Of a stretch of 64,000 nucleotides of DNA, positions 1 to 10,262 are shown one piece after another. The notes under the pieces were generated by a model. That model saw nothing but the letters and a program-made list of their open reading frames with translations, ran no database searches and was not told the DNA's origin. The position numbers and the translations under genes are program-made. How positions within the stretch are numbered: the first letter of the stretch is position 1; each line of letters opens with the position of its first letter. Origin of the DNA: Vandiemenella viatica (Eukaryota > Arthropoda > Insecta > Orthoptera > Morabidae); the NCBI GenBank assembly GCA_031002005.1, contig CM061921.1, positions 146,663,283 through 146,727,282 of the forward strand. The letters run 5' to 3'.

Positions 1-125
1 GACTGTATATCGGATTTTAACGCACAATTCCATGCTAAACTGTAGGTCCCAGAGAAAAAGAACTGGCCGTCCTACCGCTGACACAGTGGCTCAGTATGCC
101 TTCTTCGGAAGGTTCCAACAACTTT
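1..125 (+). mobile_element. SINE-1 tail fragment
   Basis: The segment around the words AAACTGTAGGTCCC, followed by CTGGCC..CCTAC..CTGACAC, matches the 3' body of the tRNA-derived SINE at 13457-13762 in the same order. The tRNA-like head would lie before the window start. Seen by direct comparison within the window. Confidence 0.55.
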
Positions 126-257
126 CGAGTTGTGGACAAAGTTAGGTTATTTTTTAATACACAATATTCATATTCACATAAATCTGTTACCAGTGGTAAA
201 AGAGCGGTGAGCACTCAAAGCATCCTAGCGGCGAAATCGGAACTACTCTCAAACAAT

Positions 258-480
258 GGGTGCAGTTATGCGTCACCAATTAGATTAGTAACCTAACCTT
301 CACCTGCCTTTGGGTGCACTCATGCGTCACTAATTAGATTATGGTGCACTCATGCGTCACTAATTAGATTAGTAACCTAATCCTCACCAGCCTTTGGGTG
401 CACTCATGCGTCACTAATTAGATTAGTAACCTAACCTTCCCCTGCCTATGGGTGCACTCATGCGTCACTAATTAGGTTAC
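258..480. repeat. 54-bp tandem repeat, four units plus one truncated unit
   Basis: Units begin with GGGTGCACTCATGCGTCACT at 258 (diverged), 312, 342, 396 and 450. The step is 54 bp except 312 to 342, where a unit is cut after 30 bp. The second half of each unit reads AGTAACCTAACC..CACCTGCC. Confidence 0.85.
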
Positions 481-486
481 TTCAAG

Positions 487-775
487 GTCATCGGTTCTAT
501 TGTTCTATTGTTAGGCCACCTGCGCCCTCTAATCTAACCATCACCTGCCTACACTCACCCCACTACGCCGCCCGTCGGAGGTTTATTGTTCTATTGCTAG
601 GCCGCCAGTTCCCACAAACCTAACCGTCACCTGCATTCCCTCACCCCACTAACCCCAGTTTCAGCTGCCTCCTCCCCTTCCCCTCCTCTCCAATTGGCCA
701 GCCATTTATGAAGCTACCTCGCCCCTCTAGGGCCTATTGTTCTATTGTTAGGCCACCTGCTCTCTCTAACCTAAA
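487..775. repeat. Degenerate longer-period repeat related to the 54-bp array
   Basis: The words TTCTATTGTTAGGCCACCTG (494-523, diverged at 582-608, again at 734-760) alternate with CTAACC..TCACCTGCC blocks shared with the preceding array. The period is irregular. From 776 to 1133 I see no gene or known element. Confidence 0.55.
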
Positions 776-1133
776 GGTCAACTGCCTTCTCCACCCCACC
801 AGGTGTGACGCAACAGCGGCCTCCATCCACACCACATCGATCAGCCATTTGTGAGGCAAATACGGGCCGAAGCGTTTTTCACGTCATACATTTAAAATAC
901 ACACAGATTGAGATATTTAACTCGGATAAATTGCATTCTACTGATCGTGAAATTGCCAATTTATAGAGGTCAACGTACAGGTGAAGTAAATTTTCACTTT
1001 ATTAAACCGAGAATGCTAGGTCAGAACATTACACAAAAATGTCCCCATTTTATTCCTCGTGAGTTTTTAAATCACATGGCATTTACTTTCAGTCATTATA
1101 AAAGCACCACATATAATTACAGTTCTTCTTAGC

Positions 1134-1375
1134 GCCAGAGCGACTCAATGGTTAAGGCGTCTGACTGTAAAACTAGAAAGGTCTCCGTTTCGAAATTCCT
1201 GTATCGGTGGTGGATACTCAGAGGCCCGTAAACAAACCTTCACGTCTGACATTGCGTGCTGTGAAGTAGTCCATGCTTCGGTTTCCACGTTGGTGTTCTT
1301 AAGGAAGGTAAGGAGGGAAGGAGCTAGTCACTCTACCTCAAGTATTCATCCTTCAGGAAGGTTTCAACCAGAAAC
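1134..1375 (+). mobile_element. SINE-1 copy (tRNA-derived)
   Basis: A tRNA-like head (A-box region around GACTCAATGGTTAAGGCG, degenerate B box GTTTCGAAATTCC) is followed by the SINE-1 body (AGGCCCGTAAAC..CTTCACGTCTGAC, then GGAAGGTAAGGAGGGAAGGAG). The same order occurs at 13457-13762 and 49019-49560. The head is too diverged to be a working tRNA. Confidence 0.65.
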
Positions 1376-2999
1376 TTAAAGTATCTCCCTTTTACCTGTG
1401 CGCGCTAAGAGTGGGCGGCTGTTTACAAAATGTTACAGCGAAGAAGATAGTGTGGATTCTCAGTAGCCGACTCACTGGGGCTAAGACTAGAAGGTATTTC
1501 GATTTTAGCGAATTTTGAATGAAACAAATACAAGAATTTGGTCCATCAACTAAGAGGAAGCGCTAACGCTTAATAAAATACGATTTAAACCAAATTCATA
1601 TCATGATTCGTTCACAATATATGAATTGTACAAATTAATGCTTCTAAACGCGGTAGGAATCTCTCCCCGTCGTATTCAAAGCGCCGCTTTGCTTCCCGCG
1701 TGGGGCGTTATTGTCCATAAACCACACAAGCCCCTTGCCTCTGAGTTAAAGCCAAATTTAATTTTACCTAATATATAACACACGATTTCTGCTCAACCAT
1801 TCATCGTACAAGAAAATTAAAAAGATATCTGTACTCAGAAAAAGAAATTGTTTCCAGATATATAATCATACACCCGAAAAAATGACGCTGGTGGCTAGTT
1901 ATTAAAAATTTTTGACTGTCAGTCAGGAATTGTTCGCCTCCCCGACTCACGGTAGATTAATGCCTCATTGGGGTCCATTAATCTCTTCCCTTTGTACGTG
2001 AAGGATCTTGACGCTTCACCGAGACGTTTTAATATTCAATCGGCATAGAAAAATATACGATTATCGGTACTCTCATCCCTTCACACTAATTCTCGCTCAC
2101 AGGTTCAATTGTTATTGCCGCAGAATCATATTTCCCGAATAAAAACCTACTTCAGGCGAGCGAGTGTCCATCCACTCGACATAACACTATTCTATACCGA
2201 ATATAGTGGCAGCTATTGCAAATATGGGTTCAGCCGAATGTGATGCAGCTACTTGTTGGTCTGTTTGAACCGCACCTGGTCGTTATGTGTCTACCCTTTT
2301 TCAAACAAATTTCACACAGAGGTTGATTCCTTTATATTGATTACTATACTTAGCCACTCGACATAACTCTATTCTATACCAAAAGTAGGCAGCTGAAGCT
2401 TGAAAAAATGTTTACGAGTGTATGTTTTGGGAAGTATACGAAGGAATACGTCCATGTGTTGGCCTCTCATGGTTTCCTGAAGTCACTCCAACCGAAATTG
2501 TTTCCTACCACCAAACACTTTTCTTTATTGACCTCGACGTCGATGAGCAGTAAAGGGAAAAAAGTTTAGGGGGGTATACTAATCCCAGTATTGATGATAG
2601 TATTGACAGTTCCAGAACAAAGCTGCATGAAATCACCGGTTCAATATTTAAAATATCAAGAATGTCAGTATGTAAGATTTGTACTCCGAAACACACAGTC
2701 AAAGGGGAGGGACCACACACGCTGTCGGCCTACAGTAAGTGTTTCCATTGGTGTCAGTTTTATTCAACACACACAATCATCATTATTTTTTTTTAAATGA
2801 ACTCGCTTTGGGTTCTATCTGTCCAGGTGGAATTTAGTAATTGATTTTAAACTAACTTCTCGATGAGCTAGAGACTTGAAATTTTGACCAAAGCTCAGAA
2901 CTGGATGACAATGCATGAAAATGTGAAAAAATTGGAAAATTTGCCCAGAAAATTGAAAAATTCGGAGGAAACTGAAACTACTCTTTTCTATGGACTGAT
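1376..2999. other. No gene seen; one dispersed direct repeat
   Basis: No recognisable gene or element. A direct repeat of about 27 bp, CCACTCGACATAAC..TATTCTATACC, occurs at 2172-2198 and 2354-2380, each followed by a GGCAGCT word. The longest ORFs are under 75 codons and match nothing I know. Confidence 0.5.
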
Positions 3000-3855
3000 T
3001 TGATCAGGTTTGTACCTGCCCGCGGTTTCGAATTCAAGGTCAGAGGCAGGATATCAGGTTACACCGCGAGGTATCGGGTTACAAGGCCAACATTAGGAGC
3101 TCAGGTTACACTGGAACACCTGCATAGAGTATCGGGTTTCAAGGTCAACGGTAGGATATCAGGTTACATTGGAACACCTGCATAGAGTATCGGGTTTCAA
3201 GGTCAGCGGTAGGGTATCAGGTTACATGGAGGGGGAACTCAGGTTTCAAGGTCGGCGGAAGGGTATCAGGTTACAAAGAGGGGAAACTGAGGTTACAAGG
3301 TCAACGGTAGGATATCAGGTTACACTAAAACACCTGGATAGAGTATCGGGTTTCAAGGTCAGTGGTAGGGTATCAGGTTACATGGAGGGGCAACTCAGGT
3401 TTCAAGGTCGGCGGAAGGGTATCAGGTTACAACGGAACACCTGCAGAGGGTATCAGGTTACAACGCGGGGTTTCGGTTTCAAGGTCAGGGGCAGGGTATC
3501 AGATTACACTGGAGCACCTACACAGGGTGTCAGGTTACAAGGAGGGGGAACTGAGGTTTCAGGTTACACTGGAACACCTGCATAGAGTATCAGGTTTCAA
3601 GGTCAACGGCAGGGTGTCAAGTTACACGGAAGGAACACCATCATAGAGTATGAGGTTACAACTGAACACCTGCAGAGGGTATCAGGTTACACCGGGCTGT
3701 ATCGATTTCAAGGTCAGTGGTATGGTATCAGGTTACAAGGAGGGGGAACTGAGGTTTCAAGGTACACGGTAGGGTATCAGGTTACAAGGAGGGGAGGGGA
3801 GGAGCGTATCAGTTACAAGGAGGGGAGGGGAAGGGGGTATCGATTACACTTCTTT
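3000..3855. repeat. Minisatellite with TATCAGGTTACA core
   Basis: The array is built from short blocks: TATCAGGTTACA, TTTCAAGGTCAACGGTAGG, GGAACACCTGCATAGAG and AAGGAGGGGGAACTGAGG, shuffled with variable spacing of roughly 25-50 bp. The blocks leave reading frames open (for example 3169-3585), giving a repetitive RVSGFKV-type peptide that is a by-product of the repeat. A smaller duplication, GTAGCCGTCGCCATCC, follows at 3867-3915. Confidence 0.85.
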
Positions 3856-3924
3856 GGTCCAGGGTTGTAGCCGTCGCCATCCTCCATAAGAGCCCATGTA
3901 GCCGTCGCCATCCTTCTCCATCTA

Positions 3925-4480
3925 CTGTTAATTTTAAGATATGTAATGCATAACAGATTTGATTAAATTTAGAGTTCAAATATTGAATATGTCTATTCCA
4001 TTTAACATCAGATTGAATCCATAAACCTAGAATTTTTAATCTAATTTGTTTGCTAAAGTCTGATTGTTCAAAATATTATTTGGATTGGCAGGGTTCCTGT
4101 TTTGAGCAGTATGGAAAGTTACTGCAATGGTTTTTTCACAATCTATTATTAAATGATTGTTTTTGGACCATTCAGATAGCTGGTTAGTGGTTTTATTAAT
4201 ACTTTGATGAAGAACTTCTTCGGTTTCACCTTTCATTATAAGTGTTGTGTCATCTGCAAAGAAAATATTATTATGTGACTCAACATTTTCATTAATGTCA
4301 TTGATATACAAAAGAAACAGGAGGGGTCCAAGAGCTGAATCCTGTGGAATACCGTGTTTAATACTTCTAATGTCTGATACATGCTCTCTGATTATTTCAC
4401 TTTCTGTGCCCTTACATTTTAAGGTGACAGCCTGTTTCCTTCCATCAAGGTATGACTTTAACCATTTGTATGCTATGCTG
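3925..4480 (-). mobile_element. LINE-A, 3' part of reverse transcriptase
   Basis: Minus-strand frames read as non-LTR reverse transcriptase: YLDGRKQ, then GIPQDSALGPLLFLLYIND, then the catalytic FADDTTLIM box. This is the 3' end of one LINE whose remaining parts lie at 4741-5131, 9071-10248 and 11062-11420, separated by three later insertions. Coding similarity stops near 3925, just before the minisatellite, so the element is 3' truncated or its tail is unrecognisable. AP-endonuclease type; Jockey- or CR1-like is my best guess. Confidence 0.8.
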
Positions 4481-4740
4481 TGTAAGAAGCTTACAGAAAG
4501 AAGAGACATGCTGGTAGGTCATATTTTGAGACATGCTGGATTAGTTAATTTGCTGGTGGAGGGAACAGTGGAAAGTAAGAACTGTAGAGGAAGACAGAGA
4601 TTACAATATATGAAGCAGATAATTGAGGACGTGGGTTGTAGGGGATATGTAGAGATGAAGAGGACAAGAGGTTATCACAAGACAGGAAGGGGTGGAGGAT
4701 TGCATCAAACCAGTCGAAAGACTGATGACAGAAAAAAAAA
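4481..4740 (+). mobile_element. LINE-B 3' fragment inserted in LINE-A
   Basis: This piece matches the last 250 bp of the LINE at 14395-15478 nearly word for word (encoding ERRDMLVGHILRHAGLVN and NCRGRQRLQYMKQIIED) and ends in a short A run. It splits the LINE-A reverse-transcriptase frame between YLDGR and the upstream LSKLYHYGVR segment. A 5'-truncated retroposed copy with a poly-A end in the + orientation. Confidence 0.8.
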
Positions 4741-5131
4741 CCCTTACACCATAATGATAAAGCTTAGACAAGAGGATTTTATGATCTACCACATCAAAAG
4801 CTTTAGACAAATCAAGAAATATGCGTTACTTTTTCTTTTTTATCAATTAGTTTTAATATACTGTTAATGCAAGCATAAATAGCTGTCTGGGTTGATTTCC
4901 CTGATCTAAATCCATGTTGTGAATCAGATAATATATTATTCTTGTTAATGAAGCTTATTAACTTTTTATACATAATTTTCTCTAGTATTTTTGAGATAGC
5001 AGATGGGATGGTAATAGGCCGATAGTTATCTAGTTTATCTGTTTCTCCCTTCTTATGTATCGGAATAACTTTTGCTATCTTTAGTATTTCTGGGAAAGTA
5101 CCAGATTGTAATGAACTATTACAAAAATGTG
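4741..5131 (-). mobile_element. LINE-A, N-terminal reverse transcriptase
   Basis: Minus-strand frame 5162-4812 encodes the start of an RT domain: AKVIPIHKKGETDKLDNYRP, ISKILEKIMYKKL, QHGFRSGKSTQTA. The next motif, AFDVVDHKILLSKLYHYGVR, is read from 4740-4810. The piece ends exactly at the GTG target-site duplication of the DNA transposon that begins at 5132. Confidence 0.85.
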
Positions 5132-5339
5132 TAAGGCCCTCCGCACACGGCGCGATCGCCAAGCGATGCGTCCTCGTCTCGTACTCGTCGTGTCCGAACT
5201 TCTTATGGAAGGCAGTGGGGAGCCGCCAACGGAGCGATTCGCGTGCGATCAGTACTCGGCACTAGTGCGATCGGTTTGGAAGTTCGCTTGACGCTCGAGA
5301 CGAGTGAGACCTTGGAGGCGTTTAACATTTTCTTTGTCG

Positions 5340-7013
5340 GTGAAGTAGAAAAACAGCATGTTATGTATAACTACACGCTTGCTGCATGTTCAAGAAAGAA
5401 CTGCATATGAAAGAGCATGGAACGAGGCTGCAACGGCAGTAAAGTTAACAGGTACTATGTACGTAGATTCACTTTATTTTTAATACTACATTTTTTATGA
5501 TAATTTTATTCCAATGCATATTTGGTAGGCATTACAATATAGAAAAATTACGTGACAATAATTTAAGATGAGAAATAAATTGTGCATAGTATTATTGTTA
5601 AAACCAGTATTTCCATTGCCAAGGTATTGAAGCTTGTGGAGTGATAAAATAATTTGCTAAATATTCTCTCAAATAATTAGCTGTTGATTGATTGCTTATT
5701 GCTGGGTGTGGAAACAATGTTGTTTGTAGTAACATTTAAGTCACAATTATCGTCAGGTTGGTCTGTGTATTGGATACCTTCTATTTTTCTGACGTAACTA
5801 TGTACTACACATGTAGATTTCACAATGTCAATGACCTTGTTCACATCGCGGCAACGTATCGGAATATTAAACACTTGGAATTTTTGTCATCATTTCAAAA
5901 GAACATTCGATGCTTTTATTATCTGTAGTTGAATATTCTTTTTACATTATAAAGAGCCTGTTTTGAGTAAGGTCTCATCAGGTATCGTAATAAAGAAAAT
6001 GCCTATACCGGATTTTTTGATGCCATTAAACGAGGGGAGGCGGCAAGTGTCTAGGGTTTTTCGTTCCGTTTGTCGTCTCGACTTTGCCAAATAAAAACGA
6101 AAAATTGAAAATCCATCACACTAAATGTTACAGTCAAACACTGTAGTTTGATAACTTGATAACTGATACAGGTACATGTAATTACTATGTTTCTTCTTTT
6201 CTTTCTAGTGACCGAACGCAAGGAGAAGTGGAGGAATTTGAGGAGCACTTTCGTTAAAAAATTCAAACCTCCCCCAAGCAGAACAGGATCAAGAGGGGAA
6301 AAAAGCATACTGTCTGAAAGACGAAATGAAGTTTGCTCTTCCGTTCTTCAAGGGATCAATTTTAGAAAATGGTAAATTACCTCAAATCCCTCCAGAGAAT
6401 GAGGTAGCTGAAGAAAATGAAGAAATACAGACGTCCCCGAGTCTTCGAACGCACCATCTGTATTGCAAGATCCACTGGCTCCTCCACTTGTCCTCTCTTT
6501 CATATCCCTTTCTACACCGTTCAATGAACCTTCTACGTCGGCCCCAGTGCCTGTTGTAGTGGATTACCAACCTGGCCATTCCAGAGACACACCTATTCGC
6601 AGGAAACATATTACCAGAAAACGAAAGAGAGGAGTAACAAGCGACAACTGTGCTGCAGTCGTCACTGTCTTCGCTGAATATTTGCAGGCCAAAAAAGATA
6701 AACTTTGTGTAGCTAATACAAACTCGCCAGCTAATAAAAGAAAGAGGGCATCAAACGTTTTGTACTAGGTCTTGTGTCTGACATGTTACTTATGACAGAT
6801 GCACAACTCAGAGCATTTAAACGAAGGACTTTGTTCTTAATAGATGAAACAGTAGGAGTTAATCCTATTGACTTCCCAACACGAGGAATGGATTTACAAT
6901 ATGTAAGTCATAGTTCTTTATCTACATATACTGGGGCAGCAAATGAAATTTTAAAGATTCCAGTTCACAAACTGAAAACGAGACCTCACTGTCAGTTGGC
7001 TCTCAGAATGCAC
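5340..7013 (+). pseudogene. MADF-like DNA-binding protein of the Harbinger element (broken)
   Basis: Exon 1 (about 5340-5451) reads as the start of a MADF domain: VEKQHVMYNYTL, then after a 1-nt frame slip QERTAYERAWNEAATAV. It ends at a good donor (ACAG/GTACTA). Exon 2 starts at 6209 after TTCTTTCTAG and completes the domain with TERKEKWRNLRSTFVKKFK. Later frames (6326, 6463-6768, 6774-7013) keep a basic KRKR patch and a BESS-like tail (SDMLLMTDAQLRAFKRRTL), joined only through frameshifts. Harbinger elements typically pair the transposase with such a Myb/MADF protein that binds the element ends. Several frameshifts make this copy non-functional. Confidence 0.7.
5677..6030 (-). pseudogene. 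Harbinger-type DDE transposase C-terminal remnant
   Basis: On the minus strand, 6020-5940 reads LRYLMRPYSKQALYN and then RIFNYR. 5920-5880 reads IECSFEMMTK, and after a frame slip in an A run 5874-5677 reads FNIPIRCRDVNKVIDIVKST followed by CVVHSYVRK. This order (LxPYLMRPY, FNYR, IECxFGMMxKK, a late VKxxCVLHNYxR box) is that of the C-terminus of PIF/Harbinger nucleases (DDE_Tnp_4 family). The region with the first two catalytic acidic residues is missing, and about 15 codons after FNYR are deleted. It lies within the intron-like gap of the MADF gene, on the other strand. Confidence 0.7.
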
Positions 7014-7329
7014 TGAGCAACAACCAAAAGCGTTTAACACTATTATAAATATTTAATATCTGTTTATACTTTATCTTATTGTTAAAAAAATATAATTCTT
7101 TGTATAAAATATTGATGTAATAAACATTTGTGAAATATTATGTTAATTCTTACATTAATGTAATTAACATTTCTTCCACAATTAGTACACATTCCCTCAT
7201 GTTTGTATTTCGCTGGTGGATAATTTCCACAAGCTCGGTATATGAATCTTTTAACATTTTTTAGAATGCATGAAATCTGGCGTCTGATTCTTTTAGTTCA
7301 GTGGCCGCAACGAATTCCTATCGAGTTGG

Positions 7330-7447
7330 GCTGCACCCTATACCACGTTGAAAACACCGGTTATCGTCTGATCACCACAGTTAAGCAACGTTGGGCGTCG
7401 TTAGTACTTGGATGGGTGACCGCTTGGGAACACCGCGTGCTGTTGGC
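7330..7447 (+). pseudogene. 5S rRNA-like sequence
   Basis: This matches an insect-type 5S rRNA from about position 11 to the end: ATACCACG, ACACCGGTTATCGTCTGATC, GTTAAGCAACGTTGGGCG, TTAGTACTTGGATGGGTGAC, CGCTTGGGAACACCGCGTG. All parts of the internal Pol III promoter (A box, intermediate element, C box) are recognisable, and a TTTTT run follows at about 7454. The first ten bases do not pair with the 3' end, so the terminal stem is lost. It may be a stray 5S pseudogene or the head of a 5S-derived SINE. Confidence 0.75.
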
Positions 7448-7507
7448 ATTGCAACTTTTTCGTTTTTCTTGGTGGTTTCTCCAATGCCCAGTCACGTCGC
7501 ATTTTTC

Positions 7508-8795
7508 CCATATCTATAACATCTGTTTGTAGTAGAGTTATGGAGCATATTATATGCTCGAACATTATGAATTTTCTAATTGATTATAACCTGCTTACAA
7601 CAAATCAACACGGATTTCGGAAGAAAAGATCATGTGAAACACAGCTGGCCCTATTTACACACGACGTAATGAAAGTTATCGATGCAGGTTCATAAGTAGA
7701 TGCAATTTTTATAGATTTCCAGAAAGCCTTTGACTCTGTGCCACACAACCGCCTTTTAGCGAAGCTTCGAGCGTACGGTATATCGGATCAGCTTTGTGAA
7801 TGGATAAAGGATTTTCTAACTGGTCGGTCGCAGTATGTTGTGGTTGAAGGAGAAAGTTCTTCTAATCTAGATGTTACATCGGGCGTACCTCAAGGAAGTG
7901 TAATAGGACCACTTCTTTTCTTAATTTTTATAAACGATCTCGGAGACAAAGTGAAAAGCCTTTTTAGATTGTTTGCTGGTGATGCGGTTATTTATAGAGA
8001 AGTAATAATTTGGCCGATTGCTTAGAAATTCAGCATGATCTGGATGTTATTTTGGCTTGGTGCGCTGAGTGGCAACTTACTCTAAATTGTAAAAAGTGCA
8101 AGACAATGAGCATAACTAACAAAAAGAATCCAATTGTTCAGAAATACGAGGTAAACAGTTCAGTTATTGATATGGTCGATTCTATGAAATATTTGGGAGT
8201 AACAGTAGAAAGGAACATGAAATGGGACATACACATTAATTCGTTAGTAGGTAGAGCAAATTCTAGGCTGCGATTCATAGGTCGAATCTTGAAAAATTGT
8301 AATGAACAAACAAAGGAGATAGCGTACAAATCTCTTGTGCGTCCACATTTGGATTATTGTTGTGCCATTTGGGACCCGTTTCGTAAGGGATTCATCGAAA
8401 GTATAGAGAAAGTACAGAGAAGAGCCGCTCGATTCGTGACCGCTTGCTACAGTCCTAACGAAAGCGTCACAGAACTGATTAGTAGACTAGGTTGGGAGTC
8501 TCTGGTAGATAGACGACACACGTTTCGTTTAAACTTATTGGAAAACATGCGTACTCCCACTTTCACTTTTGAGTGTAGTGAAATACTTCTTCCACCAACC
8601 TATTTGAGTCGGAAGGACAGGAAAGATAAAATTAGAGAAATAAGGTGCCGGACTGATTCTTATATGAATTCTTTTTTCCCTCGTACCATTAGGGATTGGA
8701 ATGCACAGCAAAGAGATTAGCTTTGGTGCTGAGCACCCTCTGCCACCCACAATTTTGTGAATTGAAGAGTATATATGTAGATGTAGATGTAGATT
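7508..8795 (+). mobile_element. LINE-C, 5'-truncated, with TAGATG tail
   Basis: The frame opens inside the RT domain (ISITSVCSRVMEHII, NQHGFRKKRSCETQLALF), continues IDFQKAFDSVPHNRLLAKL and SGVPQGSVIGPLLFLIFIND, and has a mutated catalytic box (FAGD for FADD at about 7973-7984). After a frame change near 8010 the C-terminal part (8010-8720) runs to KYLGVTVERNMKWD, SLVRPHLDYCCAIWDP and QRRAARFV. The 3' end is a (TAGATG)n run at 8773-8794. One internal stop (7693) and the FADD mutation make it inactive. It lies inside the Harbinger element, directly after the 5S-like unit. Confidence 0.85.
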
Positions 8796-9070
8796 TCCTC
8801 TTCTTCCTCATTTGCATTTAAGTGAATAATAGTAGGCCTACATAACTTTATCCTCTTCTTCAATTAAACTTGACATTTCAAAATCAGAATAACCTCCTAA
8901 GGATATATCAGATGAAACCTAGGTACACAACCCTTTCCACCTATTTCTACAGGCAGACTGGCTACTTTAAACTCTTCGTTGGCGGACCCCAGTTCGCGTG
9001 AAACGCTCGTGATGCACGAACCCGTGCCCCACACGACGAGCGGTGGTCGCGCCGTGTGCGGAGGGCCTTA

Positions 9071-10248
9071 GTGGTCGAATTATGTATCTAGCACATTTCT
9101 TTAGGATTGTATCAGGAATTCCATCAATTCCTGCACAGAATTTATTCTTTAGTTTTTTTAAGGCAATGGAAATTTCTTCCTCTTGAACATTATCAATAAA
9201 AAGTGATTTACCACATGCTCTTATCTTATTATCACCTATTTTTTAATTATATTTAAATGTTTAAAATAGTTCTTCAGGAATACCAGTAAAGTAACCATTA
9301 CCGTACCTGTTTTCTTTCTTATTACGTTCCACATACCGTAGCTTTTGTTAGTGGAGTTATAAATAAATCTATCATTTTGCAATTTTTTTGCTTCTTTTAT
9401 AACTTTGTTTAATATAGCTGAGTATTTTTTATAGTAGGCCCCAAATTCAGATGTAGTGTGGTTGTGTTTGTATACTTTGTGAAGAAGTATTTTTTTTTTT
9501 TTTGACATGAATTTTTTATTCCTGCTGTTATCCAGGTGTTATGAGATGCACTGTTTTTTATTATTTTTATTTTTAGACGAAATGCTATATCAAAATAATA
9601 TTTTAATAGCTTACTAAACATATTGAATTTCTCATTTAAATCATCTAATTGAAAAATATCTCCCCATGATTCCTTACCTTGTAAATAATTGAAGTTTGCA
9701 ATGTTTTCTTCATTAAATGATCTGGTTTTTATTTTCTTTGTGGCATTGTGTAGGCTATATTTTTTTCTTTTACATACATAGTTAGTATCAGAGCAAAGTG
9801 ATCACTGAAATCGGGGTTGTATATTTCAACTAAGAAACTTTGTTAATGAAAATTTGATCCAGGGCTGTCTTACTGAATTCTGTGACTCTTGGATTATTTA
9901 CTGTGTGATGTAAACCATATGAATTAAGGAGTTGTGTTAACAAGTCTCTATTTTTGTTGCTTTTTAGGTAATCCACATTGAAATCTCCACATATTATTAA
10001 ATCAAGATTTTGCTTGCTAATATTGTTTAAGAGTGACTCTAATCTTTGCATGAATAAGTCAAAATTTCCATCCGGAGATCTGTACACACAAACTAATATC
10101 TTTTTAAATTTGGGTAGTTTAACAGCTGTGAATTCAAAGTTCTTTTCTGAAATCAAGTGATTATTATGTAAAAAAGGTTCATATTCTATATTGTTTCTAA
10201 GAAAAATGCATACTCCCCCTTTTTGGTTATAAGATCTACAATAATTAT
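9071..10248 (-). mobile_element. LINE-A, endonuclease C-terminus and linker
   Basis: Minus frame 10255-9830 encodes most of an AP-type endonuclease: GGVCIFLRNNIEYEP, VCVYRSPDGN, then the LIICGDFNVDYL core and a TALDQIF segment. 9621-9236 encodes the linker to the RT (NTWITAGIKNSC, NKVIKEAKKLQNDRFI, MWNVIRKKTG). Frameshifts and stops separate the pieces. The order matches that of one ancestral ORF2 read from 11349 down to 3925. Confidence 0.8.
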
Positions 10249-10262
10249 TAGCCAAGATATAA

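Larger units (their letters stand above)
5132..9070. mobile_element. PIF/Harbinger-type DNA transposon with nested insertions
   Basis: Perfect 24-bp terminal inverted repeats start TAAGGCCCTCCG at 5132 and end at 9070 (right arm 9047-9070). GTG at 5129-5131 and 9071-9073 is a 3-bp target-site duplication inside LINE-A. Inside are a broken MADF-type gene (+), a piece of Harbinger-type DDE transposase (-), a 5S-like unit and a 5'-truncated LINE. Without the LINE the element is about 2.6 kb, close to a typical Harbinger carrying a transposase and a DNA-binding gene. The duplication is not the usual TWA, so the class rests mainly on the two gene remnants. Confidence 0.8.

Noticed and set aside
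258..480. A CRISPR-like array
   Set aside because: The units are contiguous tandem repeats with no unique spacers, in a eukaryotic genome.
3169..3646. Long ORFs of 138 and 94 codons
   Set aside because: They lie wholly within the minisatellite and simply reflect its repeated blocks.
7242..7532. A 96-codon ORF
   Set aside because: It overlaps the 5S rRNA-like sequence and has no protein-like features.
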